Positions 33,384-43,682 are shown, counted from the stretch's first letter. The stretch: 64,000 nucleotides of DNA from JAWPMT01 sp965227935 (GCA_965227935.1 CBDDGS010000055.1:1364001-1428000); one strand, 5' to 3'. Notes: generated by a model not told the origin, from the sequence alone. Translations and numbers: made by a program.

Positions 33384-36074
33384 ATGTCCCCGAGCAGAAC
33401 CAGCAGCTTGGCGGCGACGGCATGTGGCATGTCGAGATACCCAATTTCCAAAGCAAAGAGGGTCACGTCGCTTACCTTATTTATTCTTCTACTGATTTTT
33501 CTTTTCACGAATATGGCCCTGGGCCAGGACACGTCCTTGTTGACAAGGAGTGATTTTCTTGCCGGCTACTCCTACCGAATGAAGTTGGAAATCGATGAAA
33601 CCGTCGTAGAAGGCTTAGCTAATTTGACTGATTTTCCCTTTTTCATTGACATTACCGACAATGTGCTGCGCTCCGTGGCCAATGGGGGAAATGTATACCG
33701 CAATGATGGGCATGACATCACCTTTGCATTGGACGATGGTACGGAGCTGGAATATCAGCGTGAAGAGTACGATCCCACGACGGGTAATATGCAGGCTTGG
33801 TTGAAGGTACCTACGCTTTATGCCTCCCAGACGACCGAGATCTGGATTTACTACGGGAATTGTGGAGGAAGCGTCCCTGACCCAAGTACAGACATCTGGG
33901 ATACCGATTATAAAGGCATCTATCACCTGGATAATGCAGGGGGCGCTGGCGTCCAGGACTACAGTGGCAATGGTTATATTTTGACCAACAATGGTACAAA
34001 TACTACACAGGGTATAGTTGGTCGAGGTCTCCGGTTCAATAGTGTAGACCACCTGGATTGGGCGAACGATATAGACATCGTCCAGAGCTTGTCGCAGGTG
34101 TCGATGTCTGCGTGGATCAATCCTACGGGTGTCGATGGTGAGCAGGTCATCATGAGCTTCTCGATTGGCGGCTCTCCCGGGACCAGCAATTCACGACTGA
34201 CTCTACGCCTGGATGACGACGCACTGGTTGTAGGAGGCGCTTCTGCAGATTCGCCGCTGGACTTTTACGTCAAGTCACAGCTCGCCGGAACCATTGTGGA
34301 GGACGAGTGGACTCACGTAGTAGGGCAAGTGAACTATGCCACAGATGAGATCAAGATATTTATTAATGGTGCGGAAGTCGCCACGGTAGGTGGAGTAAGT
34401 TGGGTCAATACCCAGACACCGGCGACCCCTTCCAGCAATAGCTCCATGGGCGCAGAAGCCCACGGAAGTGGCAACCACTATGGCGGAAAACTGGACGAGG
34501 TTCGAATTTACAGTACTCTTCATTCTGAGGATTGGCTCAAAACAGAGTACAACAACCAGTCTTCTACAGGGTATGTGACCCTGGCAGAGACTGAATCGGA
34601 GATCACATGGCTGGGGAACACCTCCGCCTGGAGCTCGACAACCAATTGGGGAGGTTGCGTCGTTCCTGGCGCCACGACCACCATTGTCATTCCACCAACG
34701 GCCAACGATCCTCTTTTGTCCGCGGACATCACTGTCTCAGACGTCATTATCGAAGTTGGTGCAGGCTTGTCGCTTGGTACGAGTACGCTCACGCTGACAG
34801 GTAATCTTTTTAATAACGGCACGATCAATGCCGCTTCCGGCGCGATGCAATTCGGCGGTGGCCTGACGCAAGACTTTGTGGGCAATAGCTTTGATGTGGA
34901 CAACTTGATCATCAATAAGTCTGGTGGCGCCTCCCTGCGTCTGTATGACGCGATCGACCTGCCTGCATCCTCGACATTGACGTTGACTGCGGGCCACCTT
35001 GAGTTGGCCGGAACTAATTTGGATCTGCGCGGGACGCTATCGGGTGGGAGTGCGAATTCGTACGTGATTGCCGGCTCGGATTATTGCCTGAACCGGCCAG
35101 TAGGCAGCTCGAATGTAGTATTCCCGTTGGGCTCTTCGAGTGGCCGCTATTTCCCTGCGACTTTGAACAACAGTGGTGTGACTGATGATTTCTGTATCAA
35201 GACATTGGACGATGTCCTGGCAGATGGAGAGACCGGCGCGCCTCAGACTGGCAATGCCGTAGATAAGACATGGTTCATCGATGAAGGTACGCCAGGGGGA
35301 TCTGATGTAGCGGTCGTTCTGCAATGGAGTACTGCCGATGAGTTAGCCGGATTCGGTCATGGCGACGCTTTTGTTGCCCACCATAACGGCTCGTGGTGGG
35401 AGGAACTCGTCTCCTCATCTGTGAATGATCTTGGGGGTGGTAACTACTCGATCACATCGAGTAATGTGTCCGACTTCTCTCCTTTTGGGGTTGGCTCTCT
35501 GAGTTCGATCCTGCCTGTGGAATGGACCAGCTTCCAGGCCAGGGCTGTAAATGATGAAGTGGTTTTGACATGGCAGACAGCTACAGAGGTGGATAACGAC
35601 TACTTTGCTGTGGAAAGGAGCTTCGACGGTGAAACTTTTGGGGAAATCGGCCAGATGCAGGGTAATGGCGATTCAGAGGAGATCCGCGACTATAAGTTTG
35701 TCGATCGTGCGCCAGGTCAAGGCATGGTCTACTATCGATTGAGGCAGGTAGATTTTGATGGGGAATTCTCCTATTCCAAGATCGTCGCGACCAATGCTGA
35801 CGCAGCACAGCGAACTACTCTGGTCATTTTTCCCACAGTCAATGACGGCATCAACTTCAAGTGGGCACTACAGGGATCCATGCCACAGCGAACGATCGAC
35901 CTATCACTCTATGATCTCCAAGGCCACGAAATTATGCACAAGACCTTAGAAAGTACGGCCAGAGGCACACTGGAAGGTGAGGGTCTGACCGACTGGAAGC
36001 TAGATGAAGGAATATACATACTGCGCCTGAACGATGGAGACCAGGTAGCAGCAGAACGCATGGTTGTTCACTGA
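33384..36074 (+). CDS. Large T9SS-secreted adhesin-like protein
   Basis: The 896-residue protein has an unusually long N-region before a hydrophobic signal (LTLFILLLIFLFTNMALGQ, about residues 30-50). A DUF2341-type domain follows (YSYRMKLEIDETVVEGLANL... YYGNCGG), then a LamG/concanavalin-A-like domain with SMSAWINPTG near residue 240. Beta-rich repeats come next, and a C-terminal type IX sorting domain ends KLDEGIYILRLNDG. It should be secreted and anchored to the cell surface, perhaps binding polysaccharide. The same leader is repeated in a short frame 186 bp downstream. Confidence 0.85.
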   Translation: MSPSRTSSLAATACGMSRYPISKAKRVTSLTLFILLLIFLFTNMALGQDTSLLTRSDFLAGYSYRMKLEIDETVVEGLANLTDFPFFIDITDNVLRSVANGGNVYRNDGHDITFALDDGTELEYQREEYDPTTGNMQAWLKVPTLYASQTTEIWIYYGNCGGSVPDPSTDIWDTDYKGIYHLDNAGGAGVQDYSGNGYILTNNGTNTTQGIVGRGLRFNSVDHLDWANDIDIVQSLSQVSMSAWINPTGVDGEQVIMSFSIGGSPGTSNSRLTLRLDDDALVVGGASADSPLDFYVKSQLAGTIVEDEWTHVVGQVNYATDEIKIFINGAEVATVGGVSWVNTQTPATPSSNSSMGAEAHGSGNHYGGKLDEVRIYSTLHSEDWLKTEYNNQSSTGYVTLAETESEITWLGNTSAWSSTTNWGGCVVPGATTTIVIPPTANDPLLSADITVSDVIIEVGAGLSLGTSTLTLTGNLFNNGTINAASGAMQFGGGLTQDFVGNSFDVDNLIINKSGGASLRLYDAIDLPASSTLTLTAGHLELAGTNLDLRGTLSGGSANSYVIAGSDYCLNRPVGSSNVVFPLGSSSGRYFPATLNNSGVTDDFCIKTLDDVLADGETGAPQTGNAVDKTWFIDEGTPGGSDVAVVLQWSTADELAGFGHGDAFVAHHNGSWWEELVSSSVNDLGGGNYSITSSNVSDFSPFGVGSLSSILPVEWTSFQARAVNDEVVLTWQTATEVDNDYFAVERSFDGETFGEIGQMQGNGDSEEIRDYKFVDRAPGQGMVYYRLRQVDFDGEFSYSKIVATNADAAQRTTLVIFPTVNDGINFKWALQGSMPQRTIDLSLYDLQGHEIMHKTLESTARGTLEGEGLTDWKLDEGIYILRLNDGDQVAAERMVVH

Positions 36075-36102
36075 CCATACATGGTACATATATGCTTGAC
36101 GG

Positions 36103-36138
36103 GGCTTTGCAGGATACAATCTTGTGAAGCCTTTTTTT
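36103..36138 (+). terminator. Terminator after the T9SS protein gene
   Basis: The stem GGCTT (36103-36107) / AAGCC (36127-36131), with partial pairing inside, is followed by seven T (36132-36138). It lies 29 bp after the stop at 36074. Confidence 0.55.
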
Positions 36139-36259
36139 CTGGCTCACTACGTAGAAGGGGTCGCTCACTTATAAACGAGAGTGGTTTGCATATGCAATCA
36201 ACTAGCTTACTTGGGTGAGCCCGGGCCGCCACTAACCTTTAAGAGCAAGATTAAGAACC

Positions 36260-36403
36260 ATGACGCCGAGTAGAACCACAAATTTGGCTGCCACCACCTG
36301 CGGCATGTCCAAATTCCCCATTTGTCGGGCCCAACGAATCACATCACTGACATTATTTGTCCTACTGTTGCTACTGACCCTCTATGACATCACCATCTGG
36401 TGA
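36260..36403 (+). pseudogene. Truncated paralogue of the T9SS protein leader
   Basis: The 47-codon frame (MTPSRTTNLAATTCGMSKF, then ITSLTLFVLLLLLTL) matches the first 40 residues of the secreted protein at 33384 (MSPSRTSSLAATACGMSRY, then VTSLTLFILLLIFLF) and then ends. The match includes the residues before the hydrophobic core, so it is common descent and not chance. It is probably the remnant of a duplicated gene. A real short peptide is a less likely reading. Confidence 0.65.
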
Positions 36404-36448
36404 TCACGTGAGGAGCAGATTTTTTGCGAATCCCTCGTACTGTTCGTA

Positions 36449-37585
36449 TTAGTAGCTCTGTGGTTTTAGGTAATTCGGATAGATGCGATAATGCACCTTG
36501 GTGATTTCTTTGCCGATCAGCTTACGCAGCCGATCCATATTCTTTTTCGTTTTCACTGATACGAAAATTGAGGGAAACTCTCTACCATTCACAAAAGGGC
36601 CATCATTTTCATCGTCCAACACGTCTATTTTGTTGTACACCCGGATGGTGGGGATCTCAGCAGCTCCAATCTCCTGCAGCGTCTGTTCCACTACTTCAAT
36701 GTGCTCCTCGTAGGCGGGGTTGCTTCTATCGATCACGTGCAGCAGCAGGTCCGCCTCGCTGACTTCAGCGAGGGTGGATTTGAATGACTCGATCAGGTTG
36801 TGGGGCAATTTGCGAATGAAGCCCACTGTGTCCGATAGGAGGAAAGGAATGTGATCGATCACGACCTTGCGGACCGTGGAATCGACGGTGGCGAACAATT
36901 CGTCCTTGGCATAGACCTTTTCCTTGCTCAGGGCCCTCATGAGCGTCGATTTGCCGGCATTTGTGTAGCCCACAAGTGCTACTCGGACAATTCCATCCCT
37001 GGATTTCCTCCTGGTTGCAGCTTGTTTTTCCACTTTGCTGAGCTGCTTTCGGAGCAGGCTGATTCTGTCTCGAATGATTCTTCGGTCAGTTTCAATCTCT
37101 TTCTCCCCCGCACCTCCTCGAGTACCCGTTCCTCCTCTTTGTCGTTCCAGGTGTGTCCACATGCGAGTCAACCTCGGAAGTAAATACTGGAATCTGGCGA
37201 GTTCCACCTGTGTTTTTGCCTGGGCGGTTTTGGCCCTTTTCAAGAAGATGTCCAGGATAAGCAGGCTGCGATCGTAGATCTTTATTTTGAGTTCCTTTTC
37301 GAGGTTCCGGAGTTGTGAGGGTGATAGGTCGTCATCGAAAATGATGACATCAACCTTTTCCATTGTGATGTACTCTTTTATCTCCTGCAGCTTGCCCTTG
37401 CCGACGAACGTTCGGGTGTCTGGGGCATCGAGGCGTTGGACAAATTCTTTCTTTGTATTGATGTTGAGCGTCTGAGCCAGGAAGGCCAATTCCGCCAGAT
37501 GCTCCTCTACCTGGTATCGCTCTGTTCGGGGCGACGGTACGCTAATAAGTACGCCTGTTTCTGCTTGTTCTTTGGTCTCAATCAT
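36449..37585 (-). CDS. hflX: GTPase HflX
   Basis: About 378 residues with the HflX N-terminal domain (TFVGKGKLQEI, IIFDDDLSPSQLRNLE), the central coiled coil (RGGTGTRGGAGEKEIETDRR) and the GTPase motifs GYTNAGKST (G1), DTVGFIRKLP (G3) and NKID (G4). HflX splits stalled or hibernating ribosomes, especially under heat stress. I chose ATG 37585 because a purine-rich GGGGAC lies just upstream; ATG 37594 is possible. Confidence 0.95.
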   Translation of the reverse strand: MIETKEQAETGVLISVPSPRTERYQVEEHLAELAFLAQTLNINTKKEFVQRLDAPDTRTFVGKGKLQEIKEYITMEKVDVIIFDDDLSPSQLRNLEKELKIKIYDRSLLILDIFLKRAKTAQAKTQVELARFQYLLPRLTRMWTHLERQRGGTGTRGGAGEKEIETDRRIIRDRISLLRKQLSKVEKQAATRRKSRDGIVRVALVGYTNAGKSTLMRALSKEKVYAKDELFATVDSTVRKVVIDHIPFLLSDTVGFIRKLPHNLIESFKSTLAEVSEADLLLHVIDRSNPAYEEHIEVVEQTLQEIGAAEIPTIRVYNKIDVLDDENDGPFVNGREFPSIFVSVKTKKNMDRLRKLIGKEITKVHYRIYPNYLKPQSY

Positions 37586-37709
37586 TGTCCCCATCCCATT
37601 CACAACCGTATATTCCCACAAAGTTGCATTATTCAGATGGCTATAAAAACATGGACTCTATTTTCCACTATATTAGAATTCACGTTTGATCAGCACGTTA
37701 GGACCGACT

Positions 37710-38834
37710 TTGAAAGTTGCCATTATTATCAACACCGCCTGGAATATCTACAATTTCCGGAAAGGTATCGTTCAAAAGCTATTGTCGCAGGGTCATGAGG
37801 TCGTGGCGATCGCACCACGAGATGACTACACGACCAAGCTAGAGGATCTTGGATGCACGTATAGGTACCTACCTATTTCGGGTAGTGGCATCAATCCTTT
37901 TCGCGATCTATGGTTGATCTTCAGATTCTGGCGCCTGGTCGTCTCCGAACGACCTGATGTCATGCTGACCTACACGATCAAGCCCAATATCTACGGATCT
38001 GTCATTCGTAGGATTACAGGGGTACCGATCATCTGCAATGTCAGTGGCCTGGGAACGGTTTTCATGCGTAAGGGGGTGGTGCCCACAGTGGCCATTCTGC
38101 TATATCGCGTGTCGCTGACGAAGGCAGATCTTGTCTTTTTTCAGAATGATGAAGATCAGGCACTTTTCATGAGGCGCGTACCCTTGCGCAAAGAATGTAC
38201 TCAACTATTGAATGGCTCGGGGATTGATCTTGAGCACTTCGTGCCGTCGAACACCAGGAGCAACGGTAGCTTTTCCTTTCTGATGATAGGTCGCTTAATG
38301 ACGGAGAAAGGTGTGTACGAGTATGCCGAGGCAGCGAGGCTTATTGCCAAGAAGCATCCACAGGCTACGTTCAAACTACTTGGAGGCTGGGACCAGAATG
38401 ACAAGCGAGCCGTGAAGCCGGCGGAACTTCAACAATGGCAGGATGATGGTCGATTGGAGTATCTGGGAACGACTGATGATGTTCGCAGTGAGATTGAAAA
38501 TGCTGATGTAGTCGTTCTCCCTTCCTACAGAGAGGGTACACCTCGTACTTTACTTGAAGCCGGAGCCATGGGCCGGGCATTGATCGCGACCGATGTTCCA
38601 GGATGTCGGCACGTTGTGCGTGATGGAGTGAACGGATTTCTATGTCAAGTGAAATCTGCTGATGATCTGGCAGTCGCGATGGAAAAGTGGATCAATCTCG
38701 ATGAGTCCGCCAAAAAGGAAATGGCAATCAGCAGCCGTCGCCTGATTGAAGAGAAGTTTGATGAGCAACACGTCATAAATTCCTACATTGACGCTATCAA
38801 TAAACTGGTACAACGGCCAAATCGAGGCGAATAG
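37710..38834 (+). CDS. Family 4 glycosyltransferase
   Basis: From TTG 37710 (MKVAIIINTAWNIYNFRKGI) the protein has 374 residues. The TTG is preceded by AGGA at a 6-bp distance, an unusually good ribosome binding site that decides the start over the TTG at 37686. A GT-B fold of family GT4 is indicated by the N-terminal binding loop and the C-terminal VVLPSYREGTPRTLLEAGAMG, which contains the donor-binding ExxxxxxxE motif. Its closest characterised relatives may be PglA-type sugar transferases. It precedes the Wza-like and Wzc-like genes, so it should add a sugar to an exported glycan. Confidence 0.87.
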   Translation: MKVAIIINTAWNIYNFRKGIVQKLLSQGHEVVAIAPRDDYTTKLEDLGCTYRYLPISGSGINPFRDLWLIFRFWRLVVSERPDVMLTYTIKPNIYGSVIRRITGVPIICNVSGLGTVFMRKGVVPTVAILLYRVSLTKADLVFFQNDEDQALFMRRVPLRKECTQLLNGSGIDLEHFVPSNTRSNGSFSFLMIGRLMTEKGVYEYAEAARLIAKKHPQATFKLLGGWDQNDKRAVKPAELQQWQDDGRLEYLGTTDDVRSEIENADVVVLPSYREGTPRTLLEAGAMGRALIATDVPGCRHVVRDGVNGFLCQVKSADDLAVAMEKWINLDESAKKEMAISSRRLIEEKFDEQHVINSYIDAINKLVQRPNRGE

Positions 38835-38852
38835 GCATTTTATCGTAATTTC

Positions 38853-39638
38853 GTGGCAAACACCCTTTGGATGATTAGAACCGGTCTATACACTCTCTTG
38901 GTAGTGGTTTCTTGCTTCTTGTATTCTTGTCGAGTTTATCGGCAAGACATCATGTTTCAGCTAGATGATGAGCAAGCTGCCCTGGCCGCAGAGGTGGCTC
39001 GAATCGAGCGAAACTACGTGATCCAGAAGGACGACTTGTTGACGATAGATGTCTTCACGAATGATGGTGAGAGGATCGTGGATCCGAACTTCGAGTTAAT
39101 ACAGGGCACCAATGTCCAGAACCAAAACCTTTTCGAATTCACTTACCTGGTGCAGCAAGATGGGTTTGTCAAATTGCCAGTTTTAGGAAAGATAGACGTC
39201 GATAGTCTCACGATTGATGAAGCGGAGGCTGTTTTGGAGGAGCGTTTCAATGAGTTCTACGTGGGCTCATTTGTCAAATTGACATTTGCAAATAAGCGCG
39301 TGACTGTACTTGGTTCAGCGGGTAATTTGATGGTCCCACTAACGAACGAAAATATGACGCTTCCTGAAATTCTTGCTTTGTCAGGCGGAGTCAACTATGG
39401 ATCAAAGGCGCAAAATATACGTATCATCAGAGGTGATCTTACAAATCCTCAAGTGTACGTAGTCAATCTCAATACAATCGAGGGAATGATGAACAGTATC
39501 ATCCCGATAGAACCGAACGACATTATCTATGTGGAGCCATGGCGTCGACCTTTTTTCGAGGCGCTCAAGGACATTACTCCCATTCTCACAGCGACGACAA
39601 GTTTGATTGCCTTCGTACTATTAATTCAGAGCATTTGA
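38853..39638 (+). CDS. Wza-type polysaccharide export lipoprotein
   Basis: The 261-residue protein has a lipoprotein signal (LLVVVSCFLYSC), a Poly_export domain (YVIQKDDLLTIDVF, then LVQQDGFVKLPVLGKIDV) and a SLBB-type repeat (RVTVLGSAGN). It ends in a hydrophobic C-terminal segment (ILTATTSLIAFVLLIQSI), as in Bacteroidota relatives. It would form the outer-membrane exit channel. GTG is the most likely start. The TTGA at its end overlaps the likely start of the Wzc-like gene. Confidence 0.88.
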   Translation: MANTLWMIRTGLYTLLVVVSCFLYSCRVYRQDIMFQLDDEQAALAAEVARIERNYVIQKDDLLTIDVFTNDGERIVDPNFELIQGTNVQNQNLFEFTYLVQQDGFVKLPVLGKIDVDSLTIDEAEAVLEERFNEFYVGSFVKLTFANKRVTVLGSAGNLMVPLTNENMTLPEILALSGGVNYGSKAQNIRIIRGDLTNPQVYVVNLNTIEGMMNSIIPIEPNDIIYVEPWRRPFFEALKDITPILTATTSLIAFVLLIQSI

Positions 39639-42058
39639 AAGAGCCTTCTAATTTGAACGAGCTGCATGTAAATCGAACAAGAGATGTCGAGAACAACTCT
39701 CCGTTGGATTCATTTGATGTAGGCAAGCTGCTCTTTACTGTACGCAGGAGTCTGGCATGGATGTTCATTTTTGTGGTTTTCAGCATCACTGCCGCCTATC
39801 TGGTGATTCGATACACCAAACCACTTTACGAATCAATCTCAATCATTAAGCTGGAGTTCGAAAGCGAAGCCAATACCTTAGGACTCGTGAACAACGGAAG
39901 TTTGCAAAAGGAGTTTTCGGAAATATCTGGCGAAATCGAGATACTCAGATCAAAGCTGTTCTTGAAGAAGGTGGTCGATGTCATCGACTACGATGTTGCG
40001 TATTATGCTTATGGACGTTATCTCACAGATGAGCGTTATGGGAATTCGCCGTTTGTGGTGTCCTACAAGATCAAGAATCCCGCCTACTATGATCGTTCGT
40101 TCGATGTGACCTTGATCGGGGAGAATGCTTTCATTCTGTCCTACGATTATGGAGAAGGCTATCGGCAGGAACATCGATTTGGAGAGGACATTGCAACGAA
40201 TGATTTCAACCTCCTTGTTGAGAAAACAAAAAATTTCAGCGATGACGCTCTCGGTCGTTACTACTTCACTATCAACAGTGAACAGGCTTTGATCAAGTAT
40301 TTTCAAGAACACAGTTCAGTTAGGCCGGAGAATGTTAATGCGAAGACCATCCGTGTCAGTCTCAATGACTTCAACAGGCACAAAGCCAAAGACTTCTTGG
40401 TTGCCATGGATACGCTATATCTAGGCTATACACGTGACGCTAAGAATCAGACACTAGATCAGAAAATTAGCTTCCTTGATGAGCAAATCGATACAACCGA
40501 AGCCGTACTGGAGGACTTCGAAGATTATTTCGAGAATGTTACCATCGAAAATATGACGGTGGATCTGGAAAGAGATATTGCTGAAACTATTATACAGTTA
40601 GAACAATTGGATTCCCAAAGATTCCATCTCCGCAACAGGCTGGATATCGTTGAATCTCTTTCTGAACAAATGCTGCATGACAGCTTGACCATTGATGCTT
40701 TTACCGTCTCAGGCTTACCTGTCGTACTGCAATCAGCTCTTGAGAGCTATAAGGTTGATTTAGACCTTAAACGAGAAAAACTCTCTAGTTACAACGAGAA
40801 CACTTTCGTCATTCAACAGATCGATAGTCGCTTAAGAGAATCGAGGAGTGAACTGGGAGGTTTGCTTCGTCAATATCGCAAAGGTCTGGTGGAGTCATTG
40901 CAAGGTCTAAATGACAGAAAACGGCAACTGGAGAGGGATTTCGCTTCGCTGCCGTCTAGAGGCACGGAGTATAATAAGACCAAACGAGTCTACCAACTCC
41001 AAGAAGCCTTCCTGCAGCAGCTCCGCAAATCAAAAATGGAGCTGGAGCTCACCAAAGCGGGTACCGTGACCGACGGTATACTCCTAAGTCCGGCGTCGAT
41101 GCCGTCATCCCCAATTAAGCCCGAAAAGCTCCTGATCATGGGCATTGGCGTGATAGCAGGATTGGTTTTTGCCTTCTTATTTGTGATTGCTCGCTACCTG
41201 CTGAACAATCAAATCACCAACATCAGGGAATTGGAGAAGCTCACAACCGTGCCCATCATCGGTACCGTACCTTTCTACAAAAGGGAGAAGCTTCCGGTGA
41301 CGAAGATGATTGTGTCGAAGAACTCTAAATCCGCTTTGAGCGAATCACTGCGTACCATCCGGACCAATATGGATTTCATGATGGGAGGTAAGAAAGCACG
41401 AACCATGACGATCACGTCCACCATAAGTGGTGAAGGAAAGACCTTTGTCGCGGTGAACCTGGGAGCTATCATGGCATCGGCCAATCTCAAAGTATGCATT
41501 GTTGATCTAGATATGCGCAAGCCGAAAGTGCATATAGCGTTTGAACAAGCCCCTAGTCCAGACGGTGTCAGTACCTACTTGATAGGTAGGTCCGAATGGT
41601 CCAAGGTCGTCAAGAATACGCAGCTTGAGAATTTGCAGTACATACCTGCTGGACCTACCCCGCCAAATCCTTCGGAACTGCTACTTGGCGATGCCTTTGA
41701 CAAGTTTTTGGAAAAGTTGCAAAGCCAGTTCGATTTTGTCATTCTGGATACTCCTCCTGTCGGGTTGGTGACGGACGCGATTTTGGCCATGAGAAGAACG
41801 GACTTACAATTCTACGTCGTTAAGGCGCAATACTCAAGGCGCGTATTTGCTCGGACAATCCAGGACATGCTCGATGTCAACAATTTCACAAACATGAGCG
41901 TCGTATTCAATGGTGTGAAGTCTGGCTCATCTGGTTATAACTACTACGGTTACAGCTATGGCTATGGCTATGGTTATGGCTACGGCTACGGCTACTATGA
42001 CGAGGACGAGAAGAAGAAGAAAAGATGGGCTGCCATTTTCGGTAGTTTCTTCGGGTAG
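39635..42058 (+). CDS. Wzc-type tyrosine kinase of polysaccharide export
   Basis: About 807 residues from TTG 39635, overlapping the previous stop; a reading from 39539 would overlap the Wza gene by 100 bp. It has two membrane segments (near residues 40-60 and 500-520), a long coiled-coil periplasmic region, and a cytoplasmic BY-kinase with Walker A (STISGEGKTFVA), A' (CIVDLDMRKPK) and B (FVILDTPPVG). The C-terminal tail holds more than ten tyrosines alternating with glycine, the autophosphorylation cluster. It controls chain length and export of the surface glycan. Confidence 0.92.
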   Translation: MKEPSNLNELHVNRTRDVENNSPLDSFDVGKLLFTVRRSLAWMFIFVVFSITAAYLVIRYTKPLYESISIIKLEFESEANTLGLVNNGSLQKEFSEISGEIEILRSKLFLKKVVDVIDYDVAYYAYGRYLTDERYGNSPFVVSYKIKNPAYYDRSFDVTLIGENAFILSYDYGEGYRQEHRFGEDIATNDFNLLVEKTKNFSDDALGRYYFTINSEQALIKYFQEHSSVRPENVNAKTIRVSLNDFNRHKAKDFLVAMDTLYLGYTRDAKNQTLDQKISFLDEQIDTTEAVLEDFEDYFENVTIENMTVDLERDIAETIIQLEQLDSQRFHLRNRLDIVESLSEQMLHDSLTIDAFTVSGLPVVLQSALESYKVDLDLKREKLSSYNENTFVIQQIDSRLRESRSELGGLLRQYRKGLVESLQGLNDRKRQLERDFASLPSRGTEYNKTKRVYQLQEAFLQQLRKSKMELELTKAGTVTDGILLSPASMPSSPIKPEKLLIMGIGVIAGLVFAFLFVIARYLLNNQITNIRELEKLTTVPIIGTVPFYKREKLPVTKMIVSKNSKSALSESLRTIRTNMDFMMGGKKARTMTITSTISGEGKTFVAVNLGAIMASANLKVCIVDLDMRKPKVHIAFEQAPSPDGVSTYLIGRSEWSKVVKNTQLENLQYIPAGPTPPNPSELLLGDAFDKFLEKLQSQFDFVILDTPPVGLVTDAILAMRRTDLQFYVVKAQYSRRVFARTIQDMLDVNNFTNMSVVFNGVKSGSSGYNYYGYSYGYGYGYGYGYGYYDEDEKKKKRWAAIFGSFFG

Positions 42059-42215
42059 AGCACGACCTATTCGCAATTTTCGTCAAACCCATTGCCTGTT
42101 TTTGCCGTTGTGGCATAATCTGGTGTGTGGATAAAATTTTTTCTGGTTTTGGTCAGATCTCGGTGAAAATCGGGTAATTTAATTCAAAGCACTGTCAAAA
42201 TATTCTATTCGTATT

Positions 42216-43622
42216 ATGCAGGAAGAGCATAAAAAAAGAGAACTGAGGGAGTTAGTCAAGAAGTTTGAAGCTCTCCTTAAACAAAACGCTAATTACTACT
42301 TCGACGAGGATACCTTTCTGGATATCATCAACTATTACCAGGACCAGGACAAGCTAAAGATGGCCTTGAAGGCTTCAAAGGTGGCGAAGGAAAACTTCCC
42401 TTACTCAACCGACATTGTGGCCGAGCGGGCCGAGATCCTCGTGAAGATGAATAAGGCCGAGCAGGCGATCAAGGAGTTGGAAGATGTACTTGTTTACCAA
42501 CCGAATGACCCCGACCTTCTCATCCAAATGGGAACGATCCACGCTTTGCTTTCACAATACGAGATGGCTATTGAACGGTTCGAGACAGCACTGATCTCAG
42601 CTGAAGATAAAGACGAAATCTACTACAACATTGGACTCAGCTACCAGGGACTGGGAGACTATCCAGCGGCAATAGAGAACTACAAACTGGCACTGGAGTG
42701 CAACATGGCCAATGAAAACATCTTGTATGAGTTGGCCTTTTGCCTGGATCTGCAAGGCGAGTTAGAGGATAGCATCGACTACTACAAGCAGTTCATAGAT
42801 CGGGACCCATATTCCGAATTTGCCTGGTACAATCTTGGAATTGTCTACAACAAATTGGGTCGATTCGACGACGCTATAGATTCTTATGAATTTGCTATCG
42901 CGATAGACGAGACATTCAGCAGTGCTTATTTCAATCTGGGCAATGCACACATGAACTCGGGGCACCATCAGCAGGCCCTGGATGCCTACTGCAAGACCTT
43001 AGAGATAGAGGGTGCGAGCGCAGAGATATTCTGTCATATCGGCGCGTGTTATGAGAAGATGGACGAATTCGAGCTTTCTGTGAAATATTATCAGAAAGCG
43101 ACGAAGTTGGATCAGATGTATCACGAGGCGTGGTTTGGTTTGGGATTGGTGTTGTCACTGCAGAAGAAGTACTACGAGGCGGTACACTTCCTTGGGAAAG
43201 CGACCAAGCTCGATCCTGAAAATCCGCTTTATTGGAAAACACTCGCAACAGCCGAGAATCAAATTGGGAATGTGGTGTCTGCTATAGATGCCTTCATAGA
43301 GGCGAGCGAGCTCGATCCAACAGACTGCGAGTTGTGGTTGGATTGGTCCAGAGTCTATTTTGAGCAAGGAGACTTTGAAAACGCAATTGCCGTGCTAGAG
43401 AGTGGCCTCAACGAATTGCCTGACGAGTCAGCCCTGTTATATAGGAGCGTCGTATATCTCATATCAGAGGGTAAATACAAGGAAGCTTTTAACCGCCTGG
43501 AGCTGGCACTGATTTTGGACTTCAAGGGTCATACCCAGCTATTTGATTTCTTCCCCAACCCCCAAACGCAGGCAGCACTCTTCCGAGTGATCGAGCAGTA
43601 CCGAAAAAACGAGAATCCATAG
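42216..43622 (+). CDS. Tetratricopeptide-repeat protein
   Basis: The 468-residue protein consists of TPR repeats almost throughout (for example YYNIGLSYQGLGDYPAAIENY, WYNLGIVYNKLGRFDDAIDSY and AYFNLGNAHMNSGHHQQALDAY). It has no signal peptide, so it is a cytoplasmic scaffold protein. In related genomes it precedes ComA and DUF368 genes as it does here, but the reason is not known to me. Its partner is not apparent. Confidence 0.85.
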   Translation: MQEEHKKRELRELVKKFEALLKQNANYYFDEDTFLDIINYYQDQDKLKMALKASKVAKENFPYSTDIVAERAEILVKMNKAEQAIKELEDVLVYQPNDPDLLIQMGTIHALLSQYEMAIERFETALISAEDKDEIYYNIGLSYQGLGDYPAAIENYKLALECNMANENILYELAFCLDLQGELEDSIDYYKQFIDRDPYSEFAWYNLGIVYNKLGRFDDAIDSYEFAIAIDETFSSAYFNLGNAHMNSGHHQQALDAYCKTLEIEGASAEIFCHIGACYEKMDEFELSVKYYQKATKLDQMYHEAWFGLGLVLSLQKKYYEAVHFLGKATKLDPENPLYWKTLATAENQIGNVVSAIDAFIEASELDPTDCELWLDWSRVYFEQGDFENAIAVLESGLNELPDESALLYRSVVYLISEGKYKEAFNRLELALILDFKGHTQLFDFFPNPQTQAALFRVIEQYRKNENP

Positions 43623-43682
43623 TTTCATTTTGAAGTTATTTTTTGATTTTTGGGGCTTGTTTTGGAAAAGCCTCAATTATTA

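Noticed and set aside
37710..42058. Complete capsule biosynthesis locus
   Set aside because: Only one glycosyltransferase and the Wza/Wzc export pair are present; no flippase, polymerase or sugar-nucleotide genes lie beside them.
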